In this document: piece by piece, positions 36,904 through 49,093 of the stretch | How the letters are laid out: each line of letters begins with the position of its first letter | Numbering within the stretch: the stretch's first letter is position 1 | Assembly: GCA_907163375.1 (NCBI GenBank) | Contig: CAJQUW010001805.1 | Span: 62,001-126,000 of the forward strand | Length of the DNA stretch: 64,000 nt | DNA from: Prostheceraeus crozeri | Taxonomy: Eukaryota > Platyhelminthes > Polycladida > Euryleptidae | Reading direction: 5' to 3' | Translations under genes and position numbers: made by a program | Notes under the pieces: generated by a model | The model's input: only the letters and a program-made list of their open reading frames with translations | Told to the model about the DNA's origin: nothing | The model's database searches: none

Positions 36904-37654
36904 GAATCCTGAGACAAATTCGTTGTGTAAATTACATTCGAATTTTATTGCTGAGAAAAATTTAACGTTAGGTGTCTAAATTATCTACTTAAAAATAATC
37001 AGTAGCATGATAATTTTTCATAAATTTTCATACAGAAAGAAGTAAACGAGATTCTTACAGAACATCGAAATCCTGTTAATTTCAAATTTGATAAAACAAA
37101 TTTTTTTAAGTGTAAAATTATTTTATTATCAATTTCGCATCACATTATGTATATTTCGTTTCGAAAGTTACTGATTCATAGGCCATTTCCAGTTTTACTG
37201 CAATTTCACCTCGAAGCATCGTATTGCGGCAAATGCTAGAAAGAGCGAATAAACCCGTCCTAAACTTAGTTGTTGCTACGTACCGAAGTTTACTTTTACC
37301 GGCATCAAGTTGACAGATAAGTAGTTTTGAGATACTATAAATGGTATTTTTGTTTTCTAGTAAAGTGATGATATAGCGAGTTTAGGGAGAAATTCAACAA
37401 AAATAGAAACAATTCTACCATAATTTTCAAGAAAGGTTGGCATAAATCCAGATACCCACATGGTTCTTTATTCATAGTATACTTTGCTATGGTCTTCCTG
37501 ATTTGATTTTACGCAATTTTTAGAATGTGTATAATGATTTCGATATCAACAACATATATACTTGAATAAAACAGCGAATCAGTGATTGTGATTTGATTAT
37601 GTTCAATAGGCCTAGTACCCAATGGTAAAAGATTGGTGGGTCCCATATGGGACC
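36904..37654. other. intergenic DNA with cccatatggg palindromes at its right end
   Basis: No gene was recognised. The palindrome cccatatggg occurs twice at about 37642-37662, next to the following element. Confidence 0.4.
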
Positions 37655-37662
37655 CATATGGG

Positions 37663-38504
37663 CAGTGGCGGCTCGTGCAGTCCTGCTCATGTGGGGCGCA
37701 ATACAAACGTCTTCATCTTAGCCCATCATCTACTACGGTCTCTGCTATATTTCATGTACGCCTATGTAAATGCCTGTTTATGACATGATAAGCCTCACTG
37801 CAAATATGCTACTGTGGTCCTTCATAATGACATTATTTTCGGAAGCCTACTTAAAAACAAAATCATCGCTCGAACACTTCCAAGTTAAGTAAAGAAAGAA
37901 AAAATTTGAATTTGATAACAGAAACCGGCATCAAATATAGAAACGACTTCATTTATCATTTTCATTTATTCAAAGATAAAGCAATTCATTAAAAGATATG
38001 CAATCTGATTCATTTTCAGTCGACACAGTGAGACACAGCTATGATTGAAAGTGCTTCACCAGTCCAAGGCTTGTATACGCGCATCAGAATAACATAAGTT
38101 TGACCAGAATCTGACTTCCCAACGCACGCGCGGCGTTACCTAATCAGAATGTACGAAAGCGAGCCAGAGGGACTTTTTGAGAGCGCCCATCCATGCATTG
38201 TTTACGCGTGCGAAGCTGCTAAAAATCTTCGATGTATGCAGATGTATGATCAGCAAAATATGTATGAATCAAGGCGCACAGACTGTGCGCCCCATCCGGT
38301 AGAAGAGAGGGAGAGTGACGTCTGAATGAGTCACTGAACCACGCTTCGAATGTGTTTAGCAGTACAGCTTGAACCATTGATAGTTCAATTCAGTCTATCA
38401 GATCAGTTGCGTTTCAGCGCAATGTTCTGTGTAATTTTCTTTGATGTAAATAATTTTTAATGGAGGGCTGCGCCCCAGGCGCCCATATGGACGGGCCGCC
38501 ACTG
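37663..38504. mobile_element. non-autonomous hAT-like element
   Basis: An exact 8-bp target duplication, catatggg, lies at 37655-37662 and 38505-38512. The left end starts CAGTGGCGGCTCGT and the right end in reverse complement starts CAGTGGCGGCCCGT. Both arms also carry ggggcgc further in. It is 842 bp without a transposase frame. The 8-bp duplication and CAGTG ends support hAT. Confidence 0.85.
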
Positions 38505-38512
38505 CATATGGG

Positions 38513-39274
38513 CTAATGGGTTCTATATGGGGAGCATTTTGTGATATCCAATGTCACAAATTTATCGCTTAATAGTGGGATTTCGATGTTAAAAAATGTT
38601 CAATAAGCACTAATTTCTTATGGATTTTATTTATAAATCATCCTAATTTACAAAAAATGTGAATACGATTTTGCTGGGCTACCCCCATGTATTCCCGAGT
38701 ATCCCATGTATTGCCCATCTCGATTGCCACGTCAATTTTGTGATGAACTCTTGGACAATATTGATTTTCTGTCTTTGGATTGTTGTCAGCTGATGATTCA
38801 TTCATACTTAGATTGAAAGCATACTTGTAAATAAATACATGTGGTATTAATCTGGGCGAATCTGGGCAGCATATGGGCTACACCGTATGGGTATATCCAA
38901 GTATGACCCATTTATTGCCCACATCCAAGATGACAAAGTGACCACAAAATGTAAATTAGAAATAATGTGAATGGGATAGAATTGGAGAAATGATGAATAA
39001 TATAGAACTTAACTGAAAATATTCAGAAAGGTTAAGAACGATATACTTCTATCATTCTGTTAATATGTTAACGAAAACGGAATTGATGACAATAATTAAC
39101 CTCGCCTAAATCTTGCAGACGCCTAAATCCTGCTGGTGATAGCATGATCCCTGCAAACGCCCGGGAAAGGAGATATTTCAAATGCTTAAAACACTGACAA
39201 GAAGTTTGCACTTATATAGGTTACATATTTATTATAACTGTTTATCGATCGATTATCTGCTATTGGTAGAAAAA
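38513..39274. other. intergenic DNA with degenerate catgtattgccca repeats
   Basis: Two related blocks (about 38678-38730 and 38865-38925) share gggctac, a tatccca-like block and attgccca in order. No gene was recognised. Confidence 0.45.
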
Positions 39275-39282
39275 TAAATCTC

Positions 39283-40445
39283 GGTAATCCCGGAGTGTAC
39301 GGGCGTAAACTCAAAAAATAAAAAATTCGTTTGTTTATAATTACGGTGTTTAACTTTACATCGTAATTAAAATGTTATCTTCCCTTTTGCATAGTTTCGA
39401 AATTAAGCATGCCTGGTCCGAGCGCTCCGCGTACAATTGTGCGTCCTGATGAAATTTTGGGAAATTATGCGATCATCCAGGAAACATACAACATCACAGC
39501 ATTGATACAAATTCCAGACATTATGAAGTGGTGTGCTCAACGTAAACTGTTAAAAAATTCGCAGTTATGTGCCCGTTGTAACAATCCCTGTGGATTAATA
39601 TCTCGCAACGATGTATCGGACAATAAGACCTGGTACTGCTCAGTGTGTAAAACTAGAATCAGCATACGTTCAGATAGCTGGTTCCAAAAGAGTCGCCTGC
39701 CTATCTACAATCTCGTTGTATTAACATACTGTTGGTCATTTGACTATCCACTAAGTGCTATCGCCCGTGAAGCTTCGTGCGACGAAACTAAAACTGCTAT
39801 CGACTGGGCAAATTTTTGTCGCGAAGCCTGTGAACAATTTTTAGAGCAGAATCCTGCAGAAATTGGTGGATTCGACGATAACGGTGAGCCATTGGTAGTA
39901 GAAGTAGACGAGAGTAAGTATTATCACAGAAAATACCACAGAGGGCAATGGCGCGAAGGCCACTGGGTGTTCGGGGGAATAGAGCGTGGTTCGCGAAAAT
40001 GTTTTGTCGTTGTCGTTCCCGATCGCACTGAACAGACTCTACGAAACGCTACTCTCAGGTGGATATTACCCGGAACTCACATAATTAGCGATGGCTGGCG
40101 AGCGTACGCCAACATCAATACTTGGGCAAATGGTGTGTATACCCATAGTGTAATCGTTCACCAACAACATTTTGTTGATCCTGGAGACGACGATATTCAT
40201 ACTCAAAACATTGAGAATATGTGGATGTTAGCGAAACGAAAGTTACGTCGTCAGTTCGGAACGTCCGACGCTCTATTTCCATCTTACCTGCATGAATTTG
40301 TTTGGAGACAATCAATAGCAGATAAGAAGTTTTTCCAACATTTTCTTACTGTAATTGGTAATATTTACCCACTGTAATGTAATCATATAAAAATTTGTGG
40401 AAATTTTTATTTTTTGAGTTTACGCCCGTACACTCCGGGATTACC
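39283..40445 (+). mobile_element. Merlin DNA transposon, complete
   Basis: This 1,163-bp element has perfect 42-bp terminal inverted repeats (39283-39324, 40404-40445; start ggtaatcccggagtgtacgg) and an exact 8-bp target duplication, taaatctc, at 39275-39282 and 40446-40453. It contains a single open transposase frame. Merlin elements (IS1016/IS1595-related) typically make 8- to 9-bp duplications and encode a transposase of about this length. Nothing in the sequence marks it as dead. Confidence 0.95.
39409..40377 (+). CDS. Merlin transposase (IS1595/ISXO2-like DDE), intact
   Basis: The product is a 322-residue protein from the ATG at 39409 to the TAA at 40375-40377. A zinc ribbon lies near residues 57-85 (CARCNNPC, then WYCSVC). 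The catalytic core has VEVDESKYYHRKYHRG (about residues 165-180) with the first Asp, IISDGWRAY (about 225-233) with the second, and NIENMWMLAKRKLRRQ (about 264-279), whose Glu is the likely third residue. An FGGIERGSRKCF segment sits between, as in the family. The length is close to full for Merlin. The frame fills most of the element and lies between intact terminal repeats, so the product is probably functional. It would catalyse cut-and-paste movement in the nucleus. No intron is needed. Confidence 0.93.
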   Translation: MPGPSAPRTIVRPDEILGNYAIIQETYNITALIQIPDIMKWCAQRKLLKNSQLCARCNNPCGLISRNDVSDNKTWYCSVCKTRISIRSDSWFQKSRLPIYNLVVLTYCWSFDYPLSAIAREASCDETKTAIDWANFCREACEQFLEQNPAEIGGFDDNGEPLVVEVDESKYYHRKYHRGQWREGHWVFGGIERGSRKCFVVVVPDRTEQTLRNATLRWILPGTHIISDGWRAYANINTWANGVYTHSVIVHQQHFVDPGDDDIHTQNIENMWMLAKRKLRRQFGTSDALFPSYLHEFVWRQSIADKKFFQHFLTVIGNIYPL

Positions 40446-40775
40446 TAAATCTCATCTTATACCTCTATGCCACTCCCACTGATTACTCTGCCATTGGCTA
40501 TTTTGGTAGTTATAACATGGTTGCCTAGTTTCAATCATGTTAAAGGCGATTATTTATCAATTAACCCATTCATGCGCAATGTATGTTATAACATACAAAT
40601 ACATACTAATTTTTCAAAGCCTGCCGTTTTCAATACAATGTATGTATACACTCAATATTCGATGCAGACATTGTTCATGCGTTGATTCAAGCCATTTTTG
40701 GTGAAATACAGCAATTTGTTTGAATGGCTTGATTTTAGTGCTTGATACTTTTGGTCGAAATTTCAAATTTCCAAA

Positions 40776-43700
40776 ATGGCTCGGAAGGCAAAGTTGGATG
40801 CTTTGCAAAAGTAAGTTGCATTATTTCTTTTTTCTTTATAGATGCATATTAGGTGCATAATTACCATAATTTTCACACAGTACCGTTTAGATGACGATCA
40901 AAGATAGTTTTCTCGCAAAAAGTGTCAGGTAAAACAAAAATGCTGTTTAAACATACATTGCGTAAATACATAAACAGGCTGATAAATGCATTGTTGCATA
41001 TTGTCAAGCCATTTTATCGTCTAGTGTGATTCTTGTTTCAAAGATAGATAAATGAGTATAATAACTTCTAAAACAGGTTGTCAAACTTCAAATTACTAAT
41101 AATATTACACTATATTACAGGACCAACGACGTATATTTACCACGAATTGCCATATTTTATAGATAAAATACTGTAGAAACTTCCATATCGATAACTGAAG
41201 TATGCACATATAATATAGATATTATCTATTTGACAGAAAATATTGTAGCCAAGATGTAGTGATGAGAAGGACTATGTTCGCCTATAAAATCAAATTTTGA
41301 TATCCGAAAAATAGTGATTTAGGGGAGCGTCGAACTCAGGAAGGCTGGGTGGTCGGCAAAATCACCTTCACGCTACCCCACGGCTATCGACGCATATGTG
41401 CATCGGTTGCTGATATAATTAACAATAGCTTGTGACTCGCGCTGCTGTTGCACTGCATGAGACGCTGACGTCGTTTGCAGAATCATATCATTTCTATGTA
41501 GCCTACCGTATCTGTTGATGAATTTCCGACTGACTGACAGCACTCATTTTATAATGCACTAATTGTTAGGCCAGGGTGCTGCAAATTTGCTATTAGACAG
41601 GCCTAACCTAAGCTTACATGTAGGTCTATAGCATGACGAAAACAGAAAATGTTGTAAATGACTCGAACAGCACTAACATGTAGCCTACATTGTACCTGAA
41701 TTCTTTTTCAGATTGAACGACGCGATTGATTTCATCGAAGAGGATGACCTGAGTGGAGCAGCGGCGATTGATTTGATATTGGAGCCACCGGGAGATGGAA
41801 CGGAATCGCCTGCTGAATCAGGTGACGAAGAGAGTCCCTCGATTCAGCATCTGTCTCGAGCTCAATTGGATGCTCCCGCTCATGTTGAGCTTCACGTCGA
41901 TGATGAAGCTCATGAAGAGCCGGCTTCGAAGCGGAGAAAAGTTGAGAAGATGCATTGGACAGTTTCAGACTTGAGTTCAACGCACTCCTATTCCTATGAT
42001 TCTTACATCAAAGAAGATGAAATTTTCAATGCATGTTCTGAAATGTACGATTATTTTCAACTTCTCGTTGATGAGGATGTCTTTGAATCGATCTTGAAAT
42101 GGACTATAGAATACTCAGGAGACCCGAGTAAAACGCTCAATGAAATAAAATGTGTTATTGGTGTCTTACTAGCATCAGGTATCTGTGAGCTGCCTCGACG
42201 AAGAGATTATTGGAGCAAAAATGAGCTGAAAAATAACAAAGCGGTGTCAGACTCGATCGGACAGAAGCGTTTTGAGTACATCTTCTCAAAACTCCACTTT
42301 ATCCCAACACAGGGTGGCGAGTGACCTGCAAAACCTGCAAAACTCATGCGATTTTAATAGTCATGCAAAAATCATGCAAAACTCATGGGAAATCGTTCTC
42401 AACCTGCGTTTTCTCAAATAACATTGACTGAACATCATTGAAGTAAAATTTTCCCGTGAGGTTGCCGGGAATTCAAGAATAACACCTCTGTATCCGCATG
42501 CATGTCGTAAGAGGCGACTAAAATACAGTGAATGCCAATTTTACGACTAAAACTTTGTTGTAAAATTGACTTCAATTTCTTTTGCCTGAGACTATCTATT
42601 TACATAAACCGGAAGATGTGAAATATTACTCAACGGTGTAAACATGCCGCTTTTAGCGGCAGACGGTATGAAAGTGTTGTGTTTATGTGAGTGAATTAGA
42701 CAAAGCGCATGCAACAGCAACTATAGATACATGCTACACTGTCACCGTGGTGTAACCATATTGCACCAGTTTCGTTCTGCTATAGGGTAAAATGGGGTGA
42801 TATGGACACATTGTATACTTGTATACTGACCTCGCTTGCAGGAACTGGAGTAGTTAGAGCAATGATTTATATTCATGTCAAACATTTTTGGTATCCATTA
42901 ACATCTCAATATTATCCCAAAAAGAATAAATAAAAGCATGTAAGATAGTTTCCGTACATTTGAAATTAGTACTATCTTTTGAGAGAAAAAAAGTACAGTC
43001 GGGGTGATATGGACATCTTTTAAAATATGGGTATCATTTGTAAACAAACTGACCCAAGACTCTATACTCGTACATGTATTTTTGTGGTAACTACGGTTAA
43101 TAAACGTTTATTCATAGCTTTATCAGAGTACTATTGTAGCACAAATTCGCACCAACGCATAATTCGCAACAACAAGGTCACACAGTTCGATTTTTGTTCC
43201 ATCATCTGCTTTTTTCTCTCATTCAACATGACAGCAACAGCATACTTTATCTTTAACTTCTTTCGACCTGTTTTTAGCTTCTCTAACTTTTGCAAACGTA
43301 ATATAATGGATTGATGGTTCTTGGAGGAACTTCAAGGCTCATCTTATTGCTATGGAAGATCATCGTGATCTCATTTTAACTTTTGATTAGTATGTTCGAG
43401 CGAGTGATAGGCGTCGACATTTTCGTCGTTGCATTTTTACCAATCTACTTCCCACTCGAACGATGGCCGCCCAAGTACCGCTTCATTCGAACCATGGATG
43501 CTTCTACTACGGCCAAGTGCCCCTCCTGTTGGGTCTGTGTCGGCCTTATTCGAACTATAGCCGCCCCCTGTAGAGCCATGGTCGCCCTAAGACGCCCAAG
43601 TTCCGCAACTATTACAGCATTACAGTATCAGTACTCCTACACGCGCCCGAAATGTCCGAAAGCTATTATACTACTCCCGAATGCCCGAAAAATGAAGACA

Positions 43701-46700
43701 AAGTCCGAGAATTTTCATGGGAAATGTCCGAAAATTGATTTGGTCATATTTTCCTAATTGACAAATGTGGGCTTAAAATACTGATCATAAAAAACAAACA
43801 GGTCTACGTGTAAAACCTACACGTGTTTGTTATTTACTTACTTGTGTAAAGTATAATCTGTCATCATTAATTACTTATTACTTAATTCATTTGCAATCAG
43901 TAATAACCAGGGTGACGACGCGACCTGGAACACCAGGAAATTAAAAAAAGGACCTGGGAAATCGTATAAAACCTGGAATATCAATAAATGACATTGAAAA
44001 ACCTGCAAAATATATCCATTTTAAAATTCAATTCAGAAGATACAAGTAAAACGAGGCTGTGAATGTTAAACCAAATGTCAAGCGTTACCGGACTATCAGA
44101 AGGAGAAATACTGCTTTCATTTATTATAACTGAAATCTCTACAACAGAAAATCACTTCTTTAAAGTTGTCAATGAATGGTTATTTGTGTATTTCATCTCT
44201 TTGTCTCATATATTCTGAATCTATGATGTAATTTCAGATTGGCTAAACCTTAAAGGACCCAAATACATTCTTGCTCTAATACATACAATAATATTATGCA
44301 CCATGTGCACACTGCATATTATCATTGTCGCTGGTATCATAAACATATATGAACCTACATGAAATCTATATGAATACTGCACGGCATTGTGCAGTAGAAA
44401 CCATTTCTAATGACCAATTTCTTATAACTTACAATTTCTTAAACCATTTTCTTATACAGTTGCAACTACACTTAACGGCTAGACCTGTTGCAATATTTCA
44501 TACTACATGTACAAGGTGCATATATTTTCTTCGGCTATACATGTAATTGAAGTTTCTACCGGTCACAAAGATGTCGTTAAAAGCGGTTTCTACTGAATAC
44601 GAGTGCACTAAACTTTCGTAATTGTTCCTACTGCCTACTGCAAGGTTCCAATAATCTCAAGGCCCCATAATTTCATCCCAGGGTTTAAGATGAAAGTATT
44701 CTTGTGATAATTACTCGTACATCGCGTGTTTGCAATGCAATCCGTCCGGAAAACTAGGCCAAAATCACATCACGGTGAGTATGCCCGAAAAGATATCTGA
44801 TGCCCGAAAAATAAGAAAATCGTCTGTAGGAGCACTGAGCATGTGCTGCCCCCAATCGAACCGTAGCCGCCCCTGTTGTCTGTGTTGTTCTTATTGCGTT
44901 GATGCTCCTGAAGGCTTGAGTTTCGCCTGCGGCGCTTCAAAAGGATTCAAATTCTTTTCAGTTGATGATGAAGAAACTGTGGAAGTTTTGCATGCGTCGG
45001 TTCAAAATAGTCGAAGATGTTTCAATTGATAATCTAAAGGCTAGAGGTTTCATCCGCGGCGCTTATATTACGTTTTATTTTAGCACCAATTCAGTAAGAA
45101 AATGTCGCAAATCTATCTTTCGATGATGGAAGGTTTTCGTTAATCCTATGCAGTGAAATTATACCCAGAAGTGATACCACCCCCCCCCCTTAACGTCTCA
45201 AAAAAGGCCACCCCTATCAGCTTTCCCGGTATTTACGGCCTGCGATCACATGCCTGATTAAAACATTTTGAATTTTGACGATCAACAATGTACGAATAAT
45301 GTAAACAGTTGCGAGATCTGTAAACATAATACGTGTGTACAATACGTATTTCTATTATGAGAATAATTTTGTTTTTCATTATCGTTATGAGAATTGCATT
45401 GTATTTCCGTCTATCTGAAAAACTTGAATTACGGGCTCTTTTATAATTCGAATTTACTGTTTAATCAACCGTAATGGCATTGTTTTCTACAACCCTAAAT
45501 AGAAATTTTATCTGGGAAATTGAAGATTGTTTTTTATCGCAATGTTAATTTAAATATTGATTTTAACGTAATGTTCGGAATGAACTGTAGGACATGTATG
45601 TGACGGATAGATGCGAGATAGATGAAACAGTCAAATGGAAAACACAAGCGTATTTGGTTTATATGTGTCTTGTACGGGTTTATGGTTATCTTAATTTTTA
45701 ATGGCATTTATACTTTGCTGCACTTTTTAATATTATACTTTGCTTATATAGATTACTCTTTTAGACTTCATAACATATGTGCAATCACTAACACAAGATA
45801 CACAAATAACAACAACACGCAGTTTTGTTTAGAGCGCATTTTTATATCACTTAAATGCATGAATGATAAAATGCACTTTTACGCTGAAATTTAGTCGATA
45901 ATATGATTTAGTTGGCATATGCATGAAAACCTGACTTCTCGTATATACTGTTAAATTAAAACAGCAAATTAATTCGCCAATCCTTAATTTTACATGTTAT
46001 GGGCTATTAGGCTTACAGATAAATGTTGATAAAGGAATAACCTACATTTTTATGTGATATGCCTATGCTTTTCTACACCTTAGGTCTAATTCGTTAATGG
46101 CATTCGATTCAAATTAACTGGTAATCTAGTCACTTTCGTATGAGGACAATAATTCAAAACAAAACAATTCCAGATATGTTTTAAATTCAGTTGTTAATGA
46201 AATTATGGAATGGCTGACGATTATAATAATATTGGTATGTAAAATCTTCATTTTTCTCCGGATAAATTAGAATATGGCTTACAAAAATGCTACCTGCGAA
46301 ATTTTCTGAGGACCTGCAAAAGTCATGCAAAAGTCATGCGAAAACATTTCGACTGATCGCTCGCCACCCTGCAACAGATGCACTGTTGTCCGATGACAAA
46401 TTTCAGAAAGTCCGCCTGCTCATTTCCAAATTGAACAAGAGGTTCGAAAAGTGTGGTCCCAGTAGCGAGACATTCTCGGTTGATGAAACAATAGTTCCAT
46501 ATTATGGACGTCACGGAGCAAAACAATTCATCCGCGGCAAACCGATACGATTCGGTTATAAGATCTGGAGTCTTGCAAACAACAAAGGATACATTTACAG
46601 TCTGCAGCCGTACCCAGGCTTTGCAGAAAAGGGCATTGATGACCAGACTTTTTCATCATCTGCCAATGTCATCAACTACTTTGCTCACAAGATGCGCGAG

Positions 46701-47752
46701 CTCTTTCCCGATGGTTCCCTCACTTTGACTTTTGACAACTATTTCACAAGCATTGATATCCTACTAGCAATGAAGAAAAACCTTGACATCACGGCAACAG
46801 GAACAATGAGGATGAATAGAATTCCGAACTGCCCATCATTTGATGATATACCTAAAGAGCGTGGATCGATGGAATCTTGGTAAGACGTTATTATTTGTAA
46901 ATGTATATTATTGTACATTATTCTGTATATCATTTGCATATTGCAATTTGTAGGCTCTAATTTCTAGTTCACATGCTGTATAGTCAATGATATCAAAATA
47001 TAATGCATGCTGTACATCAATGTTTTTGGTATGTGTATATTTCGGTAGCAAATTTCTAGAATTTTCTATTTTGGAAGTTGAAGGGGACCATACTAAAAAT
47101 GTGTTATTACATGCAATCAAAAAGTTTAATGGCCCTGCCACTATTGGTTCTGTTGTCAGCCGGTAAACTTACATGTACAATTTTCAGGGTGAATGGTGAT
47201 GGTGTCTGCATTACAGCATGGAGAGACAGCAAGTTGGTTGTAGCGGCATCAACAGCGAAGGGAGTGGAGCCGTGTCATCAAGTCTTGCGATTTTCACGAA
47301 AAGAGAAGCGACGCATCAGTTTGCCATGCCCTGATGTTATACATCACTACAACCATTCGATGGGTGGTGTGGATTTATCTGACTCGCATGTTGCTCGTTG
47401 TAGGTCAAGCATCAGAGGGAAAAAGTGGTATTTCCCCATATTCATTTATCTCTTCGATCTCAGTGTGTCTAATGCTTGGATTCTTTATCGGTTGGCTATT
47501 GGATCGTCTGTAGATCTTGCGAGCTTCAAGGCAGAAATCGCCTCAATACTTTTGCGTTCGAATCGGAAAGGCAGAGCCACAACGTTGTCAATCGATTGCC
47601 AAAGTCGCTTTGACCGAATTGACCATTTGGTCATTTATAACGATCGTCAAGCACGATGTGGCGTGTGCTCAAAGTGCACAAATTTCTACTGCAAAAAGTG
47701 CCACAAGTTTCTGCATCCGAAGCTATGTTTTGAGAGTTTCCATGCTAAGTGA
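40776..47752 (+). CDS. piggyBac transposase, three exons, exon 2 split by an insertion
   Basis: Exon 1 is 40776-40810 (ATG, MARKAKLDALQ, donor gtaagt). Exon 2 starts at 41712 after cttttTCAG and resumes at 46377 beyond an inserted element, ending at 46879 (donor gtaaga). Exon 3 is 47188-47752. Splice phases agree at both junctions. The N-terminus is acidic (EEDDLSGAAAID). The DDD residues lie in SVDETIVPYYG (about 46480), LTFDNYFTS (about 46732) and HSMGGVDLSD (about 47357). The C-terminus is a cysteine-rich finger (CGVCSKC, CKKC, about 47661-47730) as in piggyBac. The only disruption seen is the insertion at 42310. The frame is continuous on both sides of it if one copy of the 5-bp duplication is ignored. 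This enzyme targets TTAA and excises without a footprint. Confidence 0.82.
42310..46371. mobile_element. non-autonomous hAT-like element inside piggyBac exon 2 (hAT-4)
   Basis: The ends are CAGGGTGGCGAG at 42310 and its exact reverse complement ctcgccaccctg at 46360-46371. A 5-bp duplication, caaca, flanks it (42305-42309, 46372-46376). Subterminal repeats acctgcaaaa and tcatgcaaaa occur at both ends (about 42325-42390 and 46313-46345). The 4,062 bp contain no transposase that I recognise, only small frames. The centre holds short imperfect repeats (atggccgccc-like, about 43450-43600; gaatgcccgaaaaat-like, about 43680 and 44780). A 5-bp duplication fits the 5-bp hAT group better than classical 8-bp hAT. 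Confidence 0.75.
43908..43930. repeat. orphan hAT-like end inside hAT-4
   Basis: cagggtgacgacgcgacctgg looks like a second left terminus, followed by further acctgg repeats to about 44010. No matching right end was seen. It may mark a decayed nested element. Confidence 0.35.
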
Positions 47753-47991
47753 ATTTGTAAGGTGTTGTAATGCGTGAATTCAATAAATCATGATTCCTGG
47801 AAAACATTTTTTTCAAGAATTGTTAACAGTAATGCGCAATGTATGTTATAACATACATTCAAATTCTCGAAAACTAAGTATGCGATCACGATGAAATCTC
47901 GTTTACTTCTTAATTGGTCTCCATAGAGGAACATATCAAAAGAAAAGAAAATTTCCTCAATTATTTCTACAACTGCGCATGAATGGGCTAA

Positions 47992-48714
47992 ACATTATGC
48001 TAGATCAGTAGCTTACTACACCTTCACGCGGTTGATCAATAAAAGAACATGAGAGTATATAATCGAGGAATTTATTTTGAGAAATGTTTCCAATACCGTT
48101 CATTTACAAACAAATTAAAGAAAGACATTTCCAAATAATTATTCATGACTTCGGAGCTTCAAATCGACATTAGGAGTTCTGTAAAATAAAAAAAAATAAA
48201 AGAAAATATCACTTTTTTAACTGGCTTTTCAGTATTTTTTACTAAAATTGCGCAAATTTAAACGCGCGCTATTATTCTATAAAGCAAAACCATAGCAAAA
48301 GAAATTTCATGAATTTAAACGATTTCGTAGCAATGCTAATTTGTGGCCATCAGCTGAATATTTATTAGATGTGACGTATCTGGTCTCGTCCTAATGAATG
48401 ATAATTCGATTTCTTTGCTTAATAACACAATTAAAAATTAATTGTTATACATATTGTTTAACAATAAAAACTGCCACAAAATATAATTATATCAACATAA
48501 AAAAAGACGATAAATTCTTTCTATATGTCTGTAGTTGGTTGTCATTACACAGCTGAGTACACTGAGGAGTTAGCAGTGATATTTAGAAATTTCTGATGGT
48601 CTTGCTAATTTATTCATGACGTGCTGTGCATGCATCGTATAAAAATATATAAAATTATATAAATATATACAAATATTACTAGAATCACTACACATTGCTA
48701 CACATCAATACACC
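47992..48714. other. AT-rich intergenic DNA
   Basis: No gene or repeat was recognised. Confidence 0.45.
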
Positions 48715-48717
48715 TTA

Positions 48718-48753
48718 AGCTGCCAGTACACGGGACAGAAATTCGACGACAGT
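48718..48753. repeat. Harbinger left terminal inverted repeat
   Basis: It pairs with 53689-53724 over 36 bases with one difference. Confidence 0.92.
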
Positions 48754-49093
48754 TTTAGCCCTGGCCAATCAAAGCCAAGGTTACATGGATAAGCATTTAC
48801 TTTCATGGCTCGCCGACAGTGAATGTTGGCATCCGTGTAATGAGGTGACGACGGTTGAGAAACCTGACCTTGACATAGTAAATATTCTCTCCTAGTGTAA
48901 TAGGGTTTCGACAGCGAGTTGCGAGGGTTGACGACAGAGCACCACGACATTGCCAGGTATATGACTCACTGAAGCTGTTTCTTCTGTCAGAGCAAGTTGA
49001 CAACAGTTCTACTTTTGACGACAGTGTGTTATTAGAATTACTTCATCACCCAAACTCAACTGGACAAGCGACAGCGCCGAGGCTCTCATCGAA

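Larger units (their letters stand above)
40561..47991 (+). mobile_element. piggyBac transposon, interrupted by a hAT-like element
   Basis: The left end starts TTAACCCATTCATGCGCA at 40561. The right end in reverse complement reads TTAGCCCATTCATGCGCA, so the right TTAA has become CTAA (47988-47991). Both subterminal regions carry gcgcaatgtatgttataaca (about 40574 and 47832). The gene has three exons and two introns. Without the inserted 4.06 kb the element would be about 3.4 kb. Confidence 0.88.

Noticed and set aside
41318-41400. SINE-like sequence in piggyBac intron 1 (gcgtcgaactcagg)
   Set aside because: It resembles a degenerate B box only weakly, with no A box, tail or duplication.
43027-43757. 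Two open frames of 95 and 124 codons inside hAT-4
   Set aside because: Their composition follows repeats (gccgccc-like words), and no transposase motif was found.
45170-45195. Poly-C run as a regulatory element
   Set aside because: It is a simple homopolymer without context.
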